A DNA stretch of 64,000 bases. Origin: Ophioderma brevispina (Eukaryota; Echinodermata; Ophiuroidea; Amphilepidida; Ophiodermatidae). The stretch's first letter is position 1, and each line of letters begins with the position of its first letter. The position numbers were made by a program, and so were the translations under genes. The stretch is taken from positions 30,642 to 94,641 of the forward strand of contig JAMKCH010078666.1 in the NCBI GenBank assembly GCA_023653785.1. Reading direction: 5' to 3'. The notes beneath the pieces were generated by a model, which did no database searches, was not told the DNA's origin, and saw only the letters and a program-made list of their open reading frames with translations. This document shows, in pieces, positions 21,625 to 34,288 of this stretch.

Positions 21625-23959
21625 CTGAGACAAAACAGGTGGTGCATGGTCATGGTGCTGAGATGAGAAGTGAGAATAATCAATCTTCACAACATCAATC
21701 TCAATGGCCCAATCGGCCCCCCATGCGGCCCGTTCATGGGCTCAGGGGATGGTGGATTATACCCGATCGTCGATATAGATTTGGGATTTTGAATCTATTG
21801 CAAAACTGGGTTTTAGGGCTCTATTTTTTTTTTTATATAGGCCTAATAGTATAGGCCTTAGGAAAGGGGGATGGAGTGAATGGGCACTCCCAATAATTTT
21901 GGTGGAAGGGCTTGAATACCCTTTGCGTCCCCCCAGATTCTTTAACACTTTTTAAACCAAACATTAAATTCAAAGCTTTCCCCTCTCACACCTTCCACTC
22001 ACGCTCGGTGCCTCGCAGAGGCCAGCGCCCCCCCCCAATCCTGAAATCTTCCTAAGCCAAGGGCGATATAGGCCCAGCACCTGAACTTTTTCTTTATTTC
22101 AAGAAGGTTTAGGCTATGGTTAGTTTATAAATTAGGGTTAGGTTAAGGTTTAGAGAAGGATTCAGGAATGCCCCTTTAATTTGTCGCACCGAACCTTCAC
22201 TACCACGGAGTAGCCTACACCCACATAATGAAACTTGGGTCGTGATTTTCTTCTGATGTATGAGCTAGGCCTCAATTTTCCAGCATTTGGGCAGAGATTT
22301 CCCCAAAAAAAACCCAGTAACCTAACAAAAGAGAACACACACACAATAAAATGACCCTAAGTGACCCCTGAATGACCTTTGACTCGTGTGACCCACCTAA
22401 GACCCCTTGTCGCAATGTATAAGCATACCAAGTATGAACTTGATCCTCACTGCTCTAAAAGTGACAGAACGTTGAAATTGTCAACCAAAAGTTTATACTG
22501 TATGCCTGCTGTACTGTTTGACACAGAGACAGACACAAAGACGGGCAGTCAAGACTGCATGCACTACATGTACGCAGACAGACATACTTACCAGCTACCT
22601 TGTGGGTTTCTTGGTGTCTGTTACCTTGTGGGCTATGAACTTAAATTAGCCCCACAATGTAGTTTCTGTACTTACAGACAGCCTCGCAATGTAGTTCTGG
22701 TGAGAATTACGAGAGACACAACATACTGAAACATTATGGGTTTTTTCACAATCGTGATTCTGATAGCAATAGAGGTCATATTAACCCTCCTAAGACCTGT
22801 CTAAAAACAATGGAAAAAATACTTTTGTGGGGTTATCCCACACAAGTACCAAAAAGCCCACAATGTATACGCATACTTACTAGTAACCCCATCAAGTAGG
22901 CTCTCGTAAAAACAGACAGACACACACACAGACAGACACACGATATCATCCGACATAAGGTCTTTCCGATTGCATTGGACGACCTTAAAAATCACATAGG
23001 GGCCTAATTCTTTCGTCCAAGGATACCCCCGCTCCCCCAATAACTGAATAACCCAATACTCAACGCTATTGTGTGCGGGAAGTGAGGCGTATTACAATCA
23101 TCGTAAGCATGTTTATTAACCTCCACTGAAGTCTACTTTGCAACAATTTGGTTTTCGTCCAAGACTTTCCCAGGGATACCGTTATAATTCTCACCACTTA
23201 TGACGCACGCACTCATGAGATTGTGGTTTTATAAATTTTATGGAATTGGAAACCCCCCCAAAATTGTCTTAGCATGATGAAGAGTATGATATCGCGCCAT
23301 TGACTTGCACAGGGCTCGTTGTTCAGATTTTTATATTTTAAAAAAAATGAGAAAAAAAACAAGAAATGGAAAGAAGAAACGATCTTTGCACTTTTCTTTC
23401 ATCATGGTTGTAAGGTTGTTGGATCGCCCCTATCATCATTTCCTTTTGGATCTGTAAATAACAACCGACCCTCATTTTTGTGTCGAGTTGCTTTTTTTTT
23501 GTATATTGCAGTGATAACTGAGGACAACACCATTTTAATTAGGGCGATGATTATATGCAAAAATGTAGGATTCCGATATTTATGGTCGACGTCATGAAAT
23601 AGGCAACCAAGTCTTGCCACTCTTGGCGATTGGAACATGTGTAACATGTGGGATCAACAGATCTCACATGGGGGTCAAGAAATGTCAACCTCTGAACGGT
23701 CCGCTGAAGTCTTGGGCCAGTGGTTCTTATGACCAAATGGTACATAATGTAAGTAAGCCTGTTAGGCCTGTGTAACCCACAATGTCTTGGCTAGTGGTTC
23801 TTTTGAGCAATTTTGTGGTCATAGGCCCTAGCATTCTGTGTTTATATAGTTTTACAAAATGAGGTCAAGATAGAATTTCCATCAGGTTATTAAGGGTCCC
23901 TTTATAGGATTGAACTAGAGTAATGAATCAAGTCAAGTAGCATATATGTACATAGTAAA
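21625..23959. other. no gene; (CAGA)n/(CA)n microsatellite at 22912-22943
   Basis: Contains several short open frames without splice support, poly-T and poly-C runs, and TAGGCCTA at 21839. I recognise no coding exon or complete repeat. Confidence 0.4.
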
Positions 23960-24534
23960 TCCAAAGATTTAAACTCCGGACGTGTCCCGCCCCGTAAAAA
24001 CGGGGGGTGCGCCGGATTTACCTACACTCACACTCGTAGTAGCACTCGCCCGTACTCCCTCCTTCCCTTCGCCAGATGCACTGCAGCAGCCATCCTAACC
24101 CCGCTTATTAGCCCTGTACTCTCCTCCTCCACTTGCTTCCATGTCCTTTTTGGTGGTCCCCTGTCTCCTCCTCGAACCGGCTAAAAAACCCTTCTAAAAT
24201 ATGACTCCTTCTTCAGACGTGCCTATAAGTTTTACAACAACATTACATAGGCCTATACACCTTCGCCTTCACCAATCGGTCCACCGCTTCTAGTCATCAT
24301 TCTTCTTCCTATCAAGCAACTTCACACCCACTCGCTCTAACCCATTCTTGCCCTCTCTCTGTCCTCTCAAAATCCCCATCTCATTTCCGTAGACACCATG
24401 TCTCAATCCCATACGGCATCAACGATCTCACACAACTCTTATACACCATTCCTTTCATCTTCAACAAAGGAAATTCTTTTTCTCGTGTAACAAACTCTTC
24501 CACATTCCCTAAACTTTAACCCGCCATACATACT

Positions 24535-24782
24535 ATAGGGAGGGGTCATATTTACGCCAGGGGGGGGTGGAGGATTGAGGGGGGAACCTAAATTTTTTGT
24601 AAGCGAGAGGGGGGAACGTGATTTTTTTCATCAACGCGGAGGGAGGGACATGAACTTTTAAATGGGGAAATCAGCATGATTCATAGGGGGGAACAATGAT
24701 GAAAATTTTGAACGGAATGCTCAGATGGGGGGGGGCGGCGATAGGGGAAAAAAGGGGGGCAAAAAAAAAAAACGGGGGTGAC
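24535..24782. mobile_element. G-tract MITE inserted in the retrotransposon
   Basis: G-rich block (GCCAGGGGGGGG, later GGGGGGGGCGG) ending in an A tract and CGGGGGTG. Retrotransposon sequence stops on one side and resumes near 24783. Ends and duplication are not resolved. Confidence 0.45.
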
Positions 24783-24959
24783 AATACATACAATCTAACA
24801 CCACCTGGCTAATAATGACAGATCCACTAACTTATAACTGTTCACTCACCACAGCACAAGCGCCTCACATCCACACCAGGTGCCACGCTACCCTGTCCCC
24901 CATCAGGTACGTGAACCCATTCACCGATTTACACATCATTTTTAACACAACTTTTAAAA

Positions 24960-25320
24960 AGTGTTAAAAAAAAAAAAATTTCCGTTACATTTTTTTTACG
25001 GAATTTCTGGCAGCAGTATTTACAGTCCATTTCATTTAGGGGGTGTAAATTACAGAAATTTCTGTCAACGGAAATTTGACAGTAATTTTACAGAAATTTG
25101 TCTCATATTATAGGAAAAAATGTGTATTTTAACAGAATTTTTCCGTGATTTAAAATTACGGAACCAAAAAAAAAAGTCCGGGGACAATATTGCTGCCATA
25201 ATTTTGAAAATATTTCCGTAAATTAACATTTTTATGTTTTTTGTTTTTTATTGTATTGTTTTTGTATTAAAAACAATTTTCCGTAAATTACGGAAAGAAA
25301 ATTGTTTGCTTTGTTTTCTT
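24960..25320. repeat. TTTCCGTAA/TTACGGAAA palindromic repeat
   Basis: At least eight copies of ACGGAA/TTCCGT within 360 bp, including the palindrome TTTTCCGTAAATTACGGAAA at about 25279-25298. It separates coding remnants of the same retrotransposon, so it is an insertion. Confidence 0.6.
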
Positions 25321-26030
25321 AAATTTAGGAATTTTTAACAGGGCAAACTTATCCGCCATCCCCTCTAGCGATTTTCTCGCATTTTCCACACCACAATCTA
25401 AAATTGTCAAATTTTGGGTCACGCTCTTTTTTTTCCCCAAAACCTTTGGGCATCTCCCATGGATCCACTTTCCCACATTTCTCACCCCACACTAATGTGC
25501 TTTTACTCTCTCCAACATATGCCTTACTCACTAACACGTCCCCCTCCACCCCGCTCACCACCTTTGTCTTCCCAAGGTTTACACGTTCAGACCCTACTCT
25601 CAATATGACTTATTCATTCCAAACTTCTTCCTCAATCCCTTCATTGTCTCACCACATTAAAACCAAGTCATCAGATACAACCATCTCGCTCATCAAACCT
25701 TCTTGGCCCTATCCGTAAATACATCAATCACACACCTTGATGCACACCTTATTTTCACCTCAAATCTCCTCGGACAAACAGGCCCCATGCAATTTGTCTT
25801 TGCTCCTTTATACAAATTCATCACTGCTATAACCATTGCTTCTGGTATATCCCTCTTCCTCATCGCCCGCTCCATCCCTTTCCTCGGTACTCTATCAAAG
25901 CCTCTTCAGGTCCACAAAAACACATACAGTTTCTTCCCTTTTTCTGAATTCCTATTGCAACCTCCTCAAATGAACACTGATCTATGGTTCTCTTCCTGGT
26001 CATAAAAACCAATTGAATATCAGCCACTCC

Positions 26031-27339
26031 ATATTCTCCGAATATATTCCCTAGACTGCCGCAAACAAAAAATATCGATTTGCGATCACTATATTTTTCA
26101 AATGCAAAAGATTTATATCTGAACCAGGTTTTATCTTTAAAAAATAACATTTTTCTCGTAAATCAATTAAAATGGAATTATAGTAAAAATGTCTCTAAAA
26201 ACAAAACGCGCGGCATAACTGAAAAAAAACACCTTTTTGACCTGAAACTGCAGTACTTTAACGGATTTTTAAAAAGTCTAAAATCAAATCTTAAAAAATT
26301 AGAATCGTTTATGTAAAACCTTTCTGAACCAAAGAGCATGTTAAAAGATTTTTCCCGTTATACCTTTAAAAAAAGCGACAAACAAAATTTGGCGGCAGAG
26401 AAAATCTATAAAAACGAAAATTACAGCATTCTACTATAAAAATATATACAAAGATAGTAGATGTCTACAGTAATCGGCTTTTTCTTTGCCGTGAATGTTT
26501 GAGGCTTTGTTAGTTTTTGTGCTGATATCGTACATGAAAGCATGCAGTTTTGAGTTAGCGATTTTTAATAGGGCTGAGGGAATAAAATGGTAAGAGAGGC
26601 ACCAGATAGGGATTAGCCGTTTCTGTGTATGTTGATTGAAGTTTGAAGCTCGAAAGATGTTGCATTACAGATTAGAAGGCGATGTTTAGAATGTTTTTAG
26701 TGTATGTACATGTATGAGATGACTTGAGTATAAGAATGATTCCGAATCAATAAGTTAGTCGTCAATGATGATGGTACAGGAACTTGGTGTGAACTTGACG
26801 GAGCTTGAGGATATAGCCATATCAGAACGGTCAAACCAATGCCCCGGACTTATGTGAATAGTTATACGATATTCACATCGTTAGAATTTTAACTACCAGC
26901 TATAGTTTCTCCAAGTTGGACAGGATGATTTTCGAAAGTAGACCTTTTCAAACACGCGTTGTGAAAAAAAAACATGTTGCGCTGTGTTTTCGTTGGAGGA
27001 GATATAGCCTTCGAACCCACAGGCCGCCTACAACGGTGAAGAATAGGACCCCGATCCGGTTGACTCTTCACGCAACATTAGTTTCATGCTTTATTCCGTT
27101 TTGTCTATGGAGCCCGGAATATGGCCCCTGCCGACATCCTTTTACACCGACAACCTCTAGTATTAAATACAGAGGCATTATAATAGCACGGCGCTTGGAA
27201 AGAGAATGGTTGCTGTTGTCAATGTAAACAGTAAAAACAGACGGTTACAAATTTTATAGGGCCAACGTTTCCTGGTTGGTCAATCATTATTTTTAGGTTT
27301 TTACGAGTCTTTCCGAAACGTTGGTCGTTTTTTTCCCAC
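26031..27339. other. no gene; short TAGTCCGCCGG-family fragment
   Basis: AT-rich DNA. At 27061-27135 the phrase GACTCTTCACGCAACATTAG, then TCTATGGAGCCC, matches the elements at 31068 and 41370. No exons are recognised. Confidence 0.4.
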
Positions 27340-27700
27340 GGGACCACTTTGTATTCAAAGGGGGATATGATGCTGGAACAAGAAAAACGCGTAAATAAGG
27401 CGACTCTTTTTTTCCAACAGGCGATTGTCGCGCGTCATTGATTAGGGTTGTCAAAACAGCAATAAAGGGGAAGAAAAAGTCTTTTTTTTCTTAATCCTTA
27501 CTGTGACGTGTTTTGGGTATGTTATACTCACATTAAACAGCAGTCAAATCATAAAAAAAATCCTGTAATCGGACAGTGAAGTAAAGCAAAACCAGATTAA
27601 AGAGTGTACATTACATAGTACTATACATTACGTTGCTTACGTGTTTAGGGTAGCTAAAACATCACACATACTTGGTTTAGGATGTTTTTAGTCAGTGGAA
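27340..27700 (+). mobile_element. left end of CCCCGGG-type element
   Basis: GGGACCACTTTGTATTC, then GGGGGATATGATGC and AAAAACGCGTAAATA, matches the inverse of 1-80. Further in are TTTAGGGTAGCTAAAACATC and TTGGTTTAGGATG, like the subterminal repeats of the 6321 element. The right end was not found. Confidence 0.55.
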
Positions 27701-27994
27701 GTACTTGATTTGGGTTGTCAATGTTCACGCATTCATATGCACCTTGAAACAAGTGCAGAAGTTGTCACTGATTCAGTTGAGATGAATTCCTTGGGTTTGT
27801 TTTGTATCCTTCCAATAGGGTTTGGGTGTATGTGGAAAATTCAACTTTAACACATTGAAAAAAAAATTAAAGTGCATTTCGTGACTATTTTCTGCCCCTT
27901 CCCAAAACCGCCAAATCAGGTCCGAATTATTGTTGATGGACTGAATTGATGGCATCTCTGACATACACATAGGCCTACACCACAAATCACGCAC

Positions 27995-28090
27995 AAAGCG
28001 CGAGAACGCGCCGCGCCGACACACACACACCACGAATACAAACACAACACACGAACACACACACTAACACAATCAAGAGTTTGCACGCAC
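27995..28090. repeat. AC-rich low-complexity tract
   Basis: CACACACACAC and related ACACGAACAC runs. It underlies a spurious Cys/Val-rich minus-strand frame. Confidence 0.8.
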
Positions 28091-28334
28091 ACAAACGCGT
28101 GAGATCAAAAAAGTCAAGTTTTTTTAAAGGACACTTGCCACTTGACCATGCTGAGTCTGATACCCTGACAATGAATATACATGCATTGACATTTATTTAT
28201 TGATATTTCACCAGACAATAATGGTTACAATCAAAAACTAATCAACTACAGACAAAAACACAAAATATAAGACAAATATAAAGAAATGTTATATAAAAGG
28301 TAACATCAAAAACTAATCTACAACACACACACAT

Positions 28335-28500
28335 AATACCATCGACAATGAACTATACGTAATAGTATGCCATCGACAATGAATATACGTAATTAGCATG
28401 CAATCGACAATGAATTATACGTAAATAGATGCCATCGACAATAATGATTACGTTACTCTACCCGGGAACCTCTACCATCGACAGAGAACTATTACGTAAA
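28335..28500. repeat. minisatellite, ~35-bp units
   Basis: Five degenerate units share CATCGACAATGAA and TATACGTAAnTAG, from 28340 to about 28500. No coding potential. Confidence 0.75.
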
Positions 28501-30962
28501 TTGTAAATGCAAGTAGTACTTACTTATTTGCATAGACTGCAACGTGAATATATGAACAAAGGGCTAGCAGTAACCACTGGCTAAGAGTTCCGACTCGTGT
28601 TTGAAATGGCGTAATAATCCATTGTTCCCATCATTCACAAACAGTTTTCGCACAGGTAAAGTCTGCAGCACTTATCTAGGCCTTATTCTTCCAGGGCTTG
28701 ATCACTGTAATTCTAGCAGCACTCGATCTATTGCGAACTCGTTGTAAAAATTGGTAACACCGGGCCCAGATTAATGCCATTCATAAACCAAGAGGGCAAG
28801 GCGGGGGCTTAACTGTTTAACTATCAATCTTATACTTGACTCGTGGTTTGTTGTTCTCTTTACATAATGATACAGAATATAATTGTTCCTTCAAGTTCGG
28901 CAAGGATCCGTAGCCTAGAGATTTATTCACATTCTAGCCTTCATTCCGCTCTCATCAACACATGTCATCCACTTGATTGTTCAAAATGTTTTTAAAGGCT
29001 ATTCGGATAAATATGGCACGATGCATGTAAATAAAGTTCCGAGTACTACAGCTGATTTATCGCTCAAAGCAAGGTTATGAGTCCCCTCGAAAAGTATTGA
29101 AACTCCAGTAACTTCTGCGTTCCCCTGCTGAACATACTCCATTGCAGAAGCCAAAATATCTTGAAATCATCATGCAGAGTCTTATTTTGTATATCTTACC
29201 CTGTATAGATACTGCAATAGTAGCCTGTAGCATTAGTGTTGGACTGTAGTATTTGTCGCTGCCGGACGTCCGAACCTCTGGCATTATAACACCAAAACAA
29301 GAAGGACTATAGATTAAATATGCGATATCAAATCACGTTGGGTACACAAAGTGCCAAACGTCACCCGTGCCTCAGGATATCAGCCAATCTCAGATTTTCA
29401 AGAGTTCAGTACTTCACATCCGCTACAGTGTACCGAAATTTTAGCTTGCCAATACCAGTCGATTATTTGGGACTTGAGAACAATAATGTAACTGTTTTGT
29501 GAGCTTTTTGTAAGCCTGCTGTTGGCGGATTTCCCTGGTGGGTCCAGCTAGCTGGGTACGCTGATGACTGTATTTTAAACCTCGATGGGATACTAATTGG
29601 TCAGAATAGCACTCACAAACGTTCACTCTTCCTATTCATTTAAACAAGTGACGTTCATCATTCAGCCCGTATATGGGATTCTGGAGGGTAAAGAAACCAC
29701 CACCAAGTTACAGTCGGGAGTTTAAAGTAGAAGAAAGAGAGGATGGGATCTTAGGGCCAGGTTTTCTCACTCTAAAAGCTAAGCAAATGTAAGCGTTATA
29801 CAGTACATATTAAATAGTTTGCAGTTTTGCAGGGAGGGAGGGCTCACAATAGTGGAGGGGGAGCATGGGTATGTGCCTCCTATCATTTTCAGGCTCTTTT
29901 CAATTCCCAATGACCCCCATTAAGATATTTCAGTTCCGCAGACCCTACTTTTCATGTCCAAAGCCAATCTCTACCATTGTCGTCGAAACCCCTCAAAAAG
30001 GAGCTGGGAAATTGAGGGATAATTTCGCAGCTCATTTTCTGAATTCCGAGACCCCAATTTTTGGCTTCAAATCAGCTTCGGAGCCTCAATTTTTGAATCC
30101 GGGCGGCACATACCTAACCAAATAAAGTTGAGGACACCCCCCACCCCCCCAGGCTTGAAAGGGAAGGGACTATTGAGCTACAATTATTTCAGCTGCTATG
30201 CTTGTAAGGGACTCAATCTACAATAATTTCCAATAGAACAATACTAAAAAAACACGCCATTTTGCTTATCACATATTTAGTTGGTACAAAGGTTATGTAC
30301 ATGTATTGGGCGAGGAAACCAGGATTCTAAACCGATTATAAGCTGATGATTTTCAAAGTTTTCAACTTCGATATATACAGTTTTTTAACGCAAAAAAAAC
30401 TGTACCAGTTTATGAATAATTGACATTTGGCGATAGCCGACTAATCAGGTTTAGACAAGGTTTCTCAATCGACATTCTTGGTTGATTGGGTGATGAAAAT
30501 CGTGGAATATCAAATGGAAATATGGATTGATCAACCAAAACGGAAAAATATTGTAATATCACCCGAAAACGTTTCCTCGATCGACATTCCTTGGCATATC
30601 GGTTGAAAATCTTGGAACATCAACCAGGACCACGGCAGTGGGTTTAGCTCAACTTTGCTATCTAGTAAATAAGGGACCGTAAGGGACTGCGAGAGGGTGG
30701 CTGGAAAAAGGGTGTTGTATTTTAACTCACAAATACGGGGTTGTGTAATTTGTTTTAGAAAAGCAGAGGGGTTAAACAGTCACGACATAGGAAACGATTA
30801 AATCTGTGCATGGGGTTAACTATTATTTCAAGAACTAATAATAAACACTTTGTTTGTATATTAAAATACAAAAAACAAACTCGAGAACTATTTTGGGCAA
30901 TATGTAGGCACAATTGTACCTTACAGCTAGCTTAGACCTATGCGCTTGGTTGTACCATTCTG
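28501..30962. other. no gene recognised
   Basis: Mixed unique DNA. At 29870-30130 there are CAGTTCCGCAGACCC and CCGGGCGGCACATACC phrases like degraded G-tract MITE material. No splice-flanked coding exon seen. Confidence 0.4.
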
Positions 30963-31880
30963 TCACAAGGTGTAAGCACTATTAGGTCAATCGGGGAATC
31001 TATTCACTGCGCGCTCGATTTAAGACAAGGGCCCGGGTTTTCAAGTCATGGTGTGAAAGTAGGTCGAGTCCGCCGGGGAGCCATAGTCCGAGCTCCATAG
31101 ACGGACAAGAAGTAATTATTCCGTCGTACTCATAGTCCGGCTTTGTACCGGTAAGAAAAGGGCAATCGAATCAGTGACTCTTCACGCAACATTAGTTTCA
31201 CGCTTATCCCGTTAATCGTCTTTGGAGCCGTTACTGTGCTCCGGCGGACTATATCGCTTTCCAAACGGTTCGGCAGGCGGGTATACCGTGGTGATAATAG
31301 TTGATCGCAATCCGATGACAAATTGTGGCGCCACGGTGGATGATTAGGCCTACTGACATGCGCAATTTACGTACCTTGTATATCAAGGAGGCAGGAGGCA
31401 AGAGGAATTTAAGGCACGAGACGTTGCCTTGTTAGGAAGAGGAATGCTATCAGGTGTTTTGTAAGCACGTTTTAATTGCCCTCTACATCATGTATCTGCA
31501 CTGCGCGCTCGACTTGAGACCAAGGGGTCACCAGTTGTTCTAGGGGGGTCCCAGTCTCGGCAGGGCCGAGAAATAAGTCGCCTGGTGTACATCTATTTAG
31601 ATAGATGACAGTCGGTCCGTGACAAATGGTGGCAGCTGTTGGGATCGAAATGACTGCAATTACGTACCGTGTATCAAGGATGTAGGAGTTTAGGCACGGG
31701 ACGTGCCTTGGGAGGAAGGGGTTAAAGGTCGCGAGGTGTAAGCACTAATGTTAATATATAGAACTATATAGTACGGGAAGTTCCTCTTCAGCTCTATTCA
31801 GGTCACGGATTCGAGCCCCTGTTCGTAGCCTGCCGAGAAAGTAAGTCGCTGAGCGCTGGTATACCATGAGATAGCTTGAC
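30963..31880 (+). repeat. tandem units of a tRNA-like (SINE-like) repeat
   Basis: Phrases recur in order: GTGTAAGCACTA, CACTGCGCGCTCGA(C/T)TT(G/A)AGAC, GGGxCCxGG, then TTTACGTACCxTGTATxTCAAGGA, GGCACGxGACGxTGCCTTG. They are found near 30970-31440, 31460-31735 and partly 31735-31880. CGCTCGACTTGAGACC followed by GGTCACGGATTCGAGCCCC-like text resembles tRNA anticodon and B-box regions (a Ser or Leu type tRNA). Unit length is about 290 bp without insertions. The first unit is split by the 31068-31254 element. Confidence 0.5.
31068..31254. mobile_element. TAGTCCGCCGG-ended TIR element
   Basis: Left end GTCCGCCGGGGAGCCATAG and right end complement TAGTCCGCCGGAGCACAG, each followed by GCTCCAnAGACG, form inverted repeats of about 35 bp. 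It is non-coding, about 187 bp. Relatives: 27061-27135, 41370-41526 and 43357-43990. Confidence 0.65.
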
Positions 31881-32427
31881 AGTCAGTGGCAATATGAATG
31901 TGGCCGATAACAGAGTTTTCCAATCCCTATACAAAAACAGAATATGTTAAAAAAAAAGTCAGGTAGACTGTCACATCTTGGAAAATCGCTGAGTCAGCTT
32001 TTTAAATTGGTAGAGTGTATCAACGGCCGTTTTCGTGATATGATTGGAACAGCAGTCACTTCGTGTCAACCAACGATTCATGCCAGGAATAAACAGCTAG
32101 AAGTAAAGGTCCGTGTCCAAAAAATTCCGATGCCAATCTTTAGTTGTTACATCGGGCTGTTTTAAGCACCAATAAATACCCAAATTCAAGAGAGTGCCAA
32201 GTTCAAATAGCGCGCGTTGCTATTCGACATTCTTAGAAAACGAAGCGACATTTCGAGGTGAAGTTACTTCTTAGTGGAATGTTGCCAAAAATGCTCGACG
32301 AGAACTACGTCAATGGCCGTACACAATATGTGCCATACTGATTTAGTATGTCATTTTACTGCTATCTTTCAAGGTGTCTGATGTAAATCTTTGCAAAAAA
32401 ATCTCAGTCATTTTTGAAAGGGCAACG
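31881..32427. other. no gene recognised
   Basis: A plus-strand frame at 31944-32165 has no splice support or homology. Confidence 0.35.
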
Positions 32428-32726
32428 CAGTGGCGGAGCCAGACCTCTTTTTCGGGGGGGGGGGGGGGGGGGAGGAAAAGTGATTTTTGGGGGGGGGGTA
32501 ATAATTCTGTGGAGCGGGCAAAATATCAAAAATTTGAGATTTTTAACCAATTTTGGCCAAAAATCGCGGATTTCGCCAAATTTGATAATTTTTTTGCCCC
32601 CAAATCGAAGAATTTGTCAAAATCCCCATTTGATTTCGGCCAAGGGGGGAAAACTGGGGAGGGGGAAGGAGGCAAAAAAAAGGGGGCACATGCCCCAGAC
32701 CCCTGGCGCCGCGCGCCACTAGTGCA
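32428..32726. mobile_element. hAT-like G-tract MITE
   Basis: Starts CAGTGGCGGAGCCAGACC and ends CTGGCGCCGCGCGCCACTAG, imperfectly inverted. It has G tracts of about 20 near 32453. The interior CCAATTTTGGCCAAAAATCG matches other copies. Flanking octamers differ. The overlapping Gly-rich frames are artefacts. Confidence 0.65.
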
Positions 32727-33109
32727 CTAAGGATTCCACCATTGTGTCCTATTGTAGTGATTTCATAGTAGATTATACATGCAATGGATCTACCTTGTAT
32801 TCGGCTACAGAAATGTCTTAAAGTGTAAACAAAAGGTCATTTGATTTGCATATCGATTTCAAGTAACACAAAGGCGGAATTTCGTATCTGATCCAATACG
32901 AACTTGAAATCACATTTTTTGTACTAAAGAAACAGTTCTCAGCTAATCCTTGAGATGGGGAAGTTATTTTTATTGAAAGATAAAATCAGTGCCAAAAAAT
33001 CGGGGCTAAGCATTGTAGCATCATATTAAAGGTAGCCCAGCATCTACATTTCTCTAAATTGCAAAGAGTGAATTCACTCTTAGAGAGGACTATCATCGGG
33101 TAACTCAGG

Positions 33110-33700
33110 GGCACCGCAAACCATGGGGAGGGGTTTTTGCCGACAAAAACTGTCTATTTGCCGACAAACCCAATTTGAAAATTTCCAATTCCCAAGTACA
33201 CGCAATATGCTGCACTCAATATGCTACGAATATGTAATATTCTTCGAGGAAAATTATTAACAAAAATAATCTATTTCATTCATATTACACCGACATCTTT
33301 TTTTGCATCAATACCGATTTTGCCGACAAGAGGACCTTCCTAGAGGGGTGAGAGTGTGAACCCCTCCCCACTTAACAGAATTTTGTCGGCGAAATACGTG
33401 TACTTGTAGGCAAATCGGTACTAGGTCAACTAATTTCGATTGCTAATATGGTATTTTCAATGGTATTGCGTAAGTGCTTGAAGAACTCGTGTGTCTTTTT
33501 CTCCCTCCCTCCCACTTCCCAATTTATAAAATTGCGTCGGCAAATAGACAGTTTTGCCGACAACATCCCCATATTGAAAATGGTCTGGAAACGCCCATGC
33601 CGACAAATCAACATATTTGCCGTCGAGAGACAAATTTTGTCGACAGAATTCTGTCAATTGGGGTATCTCCCCCATTGGAATTCTCACCCATCACTCTGAA
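33110..33700. repeat. TTGCCGACAAA-rich repeat
   Basis: GCCGACAAA or its complement occurs about eight times, with AAACTGTCTATTTGCCGAC at 33150 answered inverted at about 33540. This is probably a MITE or diverged inverted repeat. The short frames on both strands lie within it. Confidence 0.5.
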
Positions 33701-34120
33701 AAGAGTTAAATTTCACACCTTTAAAAAATAAATTTTGTATGATCAAAATAATTACAACAAAGATAACATTTTATTATATTTTTTAATAATCAAGAGTGAC
33801 CAAAAAAAATTCTTCGAAAGCTTTAACATTTCACTTATTTCGGAGTGGGCCCTTAGCTCTAGTCACTTTAAAACAGTGAAATTTACTCTTTTGCATTTCG
33901 AGAGCTCGTTGGTTTTTTTTTCCAACTCATAGAATTGCACTTTATATTATACGCAGGTTTAATTGTTCGGAGTTTGTTAATCATACCATTCAGTTTTGCA
34001 TTGTTGGTCGCAAAATAATATTCCATTGTATTGAGTATAATACACTGTTGCACATAAAGTTGGAATAAAATATTATTTTACCACTTTTTATGGAATGATT
34101 CTTACAGTGTGAGTTATTTA
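33701..34120. other. no gene recognised
   Basis: AT-rich DNA ending at the 3' tail of the next retrotransposon. Confidence 0.4.
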
Positions 34121-34235
34121 TGATCTATCTATCTAACGGCCGCAGCCGAGATGCTGTTCACCATGCATCGCCAAACGTCCCCGCTCGTCATCAAGTCGGG
34201 GACGCCAGATGGACCCCGCTGGACGTCTCAAGCAA

Positions 34236-34288
<53 letters not shown>

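Larger units (their letters stand above)
23960..26030 (-). mobile_element. non-LTR retrotransposon relic with RT and zinc-knuckle-like motif
   Basis: Minus-strand remnants in order: ERAMRKRDIPEAMVIAVM and NLYKGAKT (RT palm region) at 25875-25800; VNLGKTKVVSGVEGDVLVSK at about 25570; CGKWIHGRC at about 25460, from a Cys/His segment typical of one retrotransposon lineage; then, after insertions, WKQVEEES and VRMAAAVHLAKG near 24110, the C-terminal end. The 3' tail has AATCCGGCGCACCCCCCG and a complementary GGGGCGGG. Frames are broken repeatedly. The order matches one element about 2 kb long, inactive and 5'-truncated. Confidence 0.7.
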
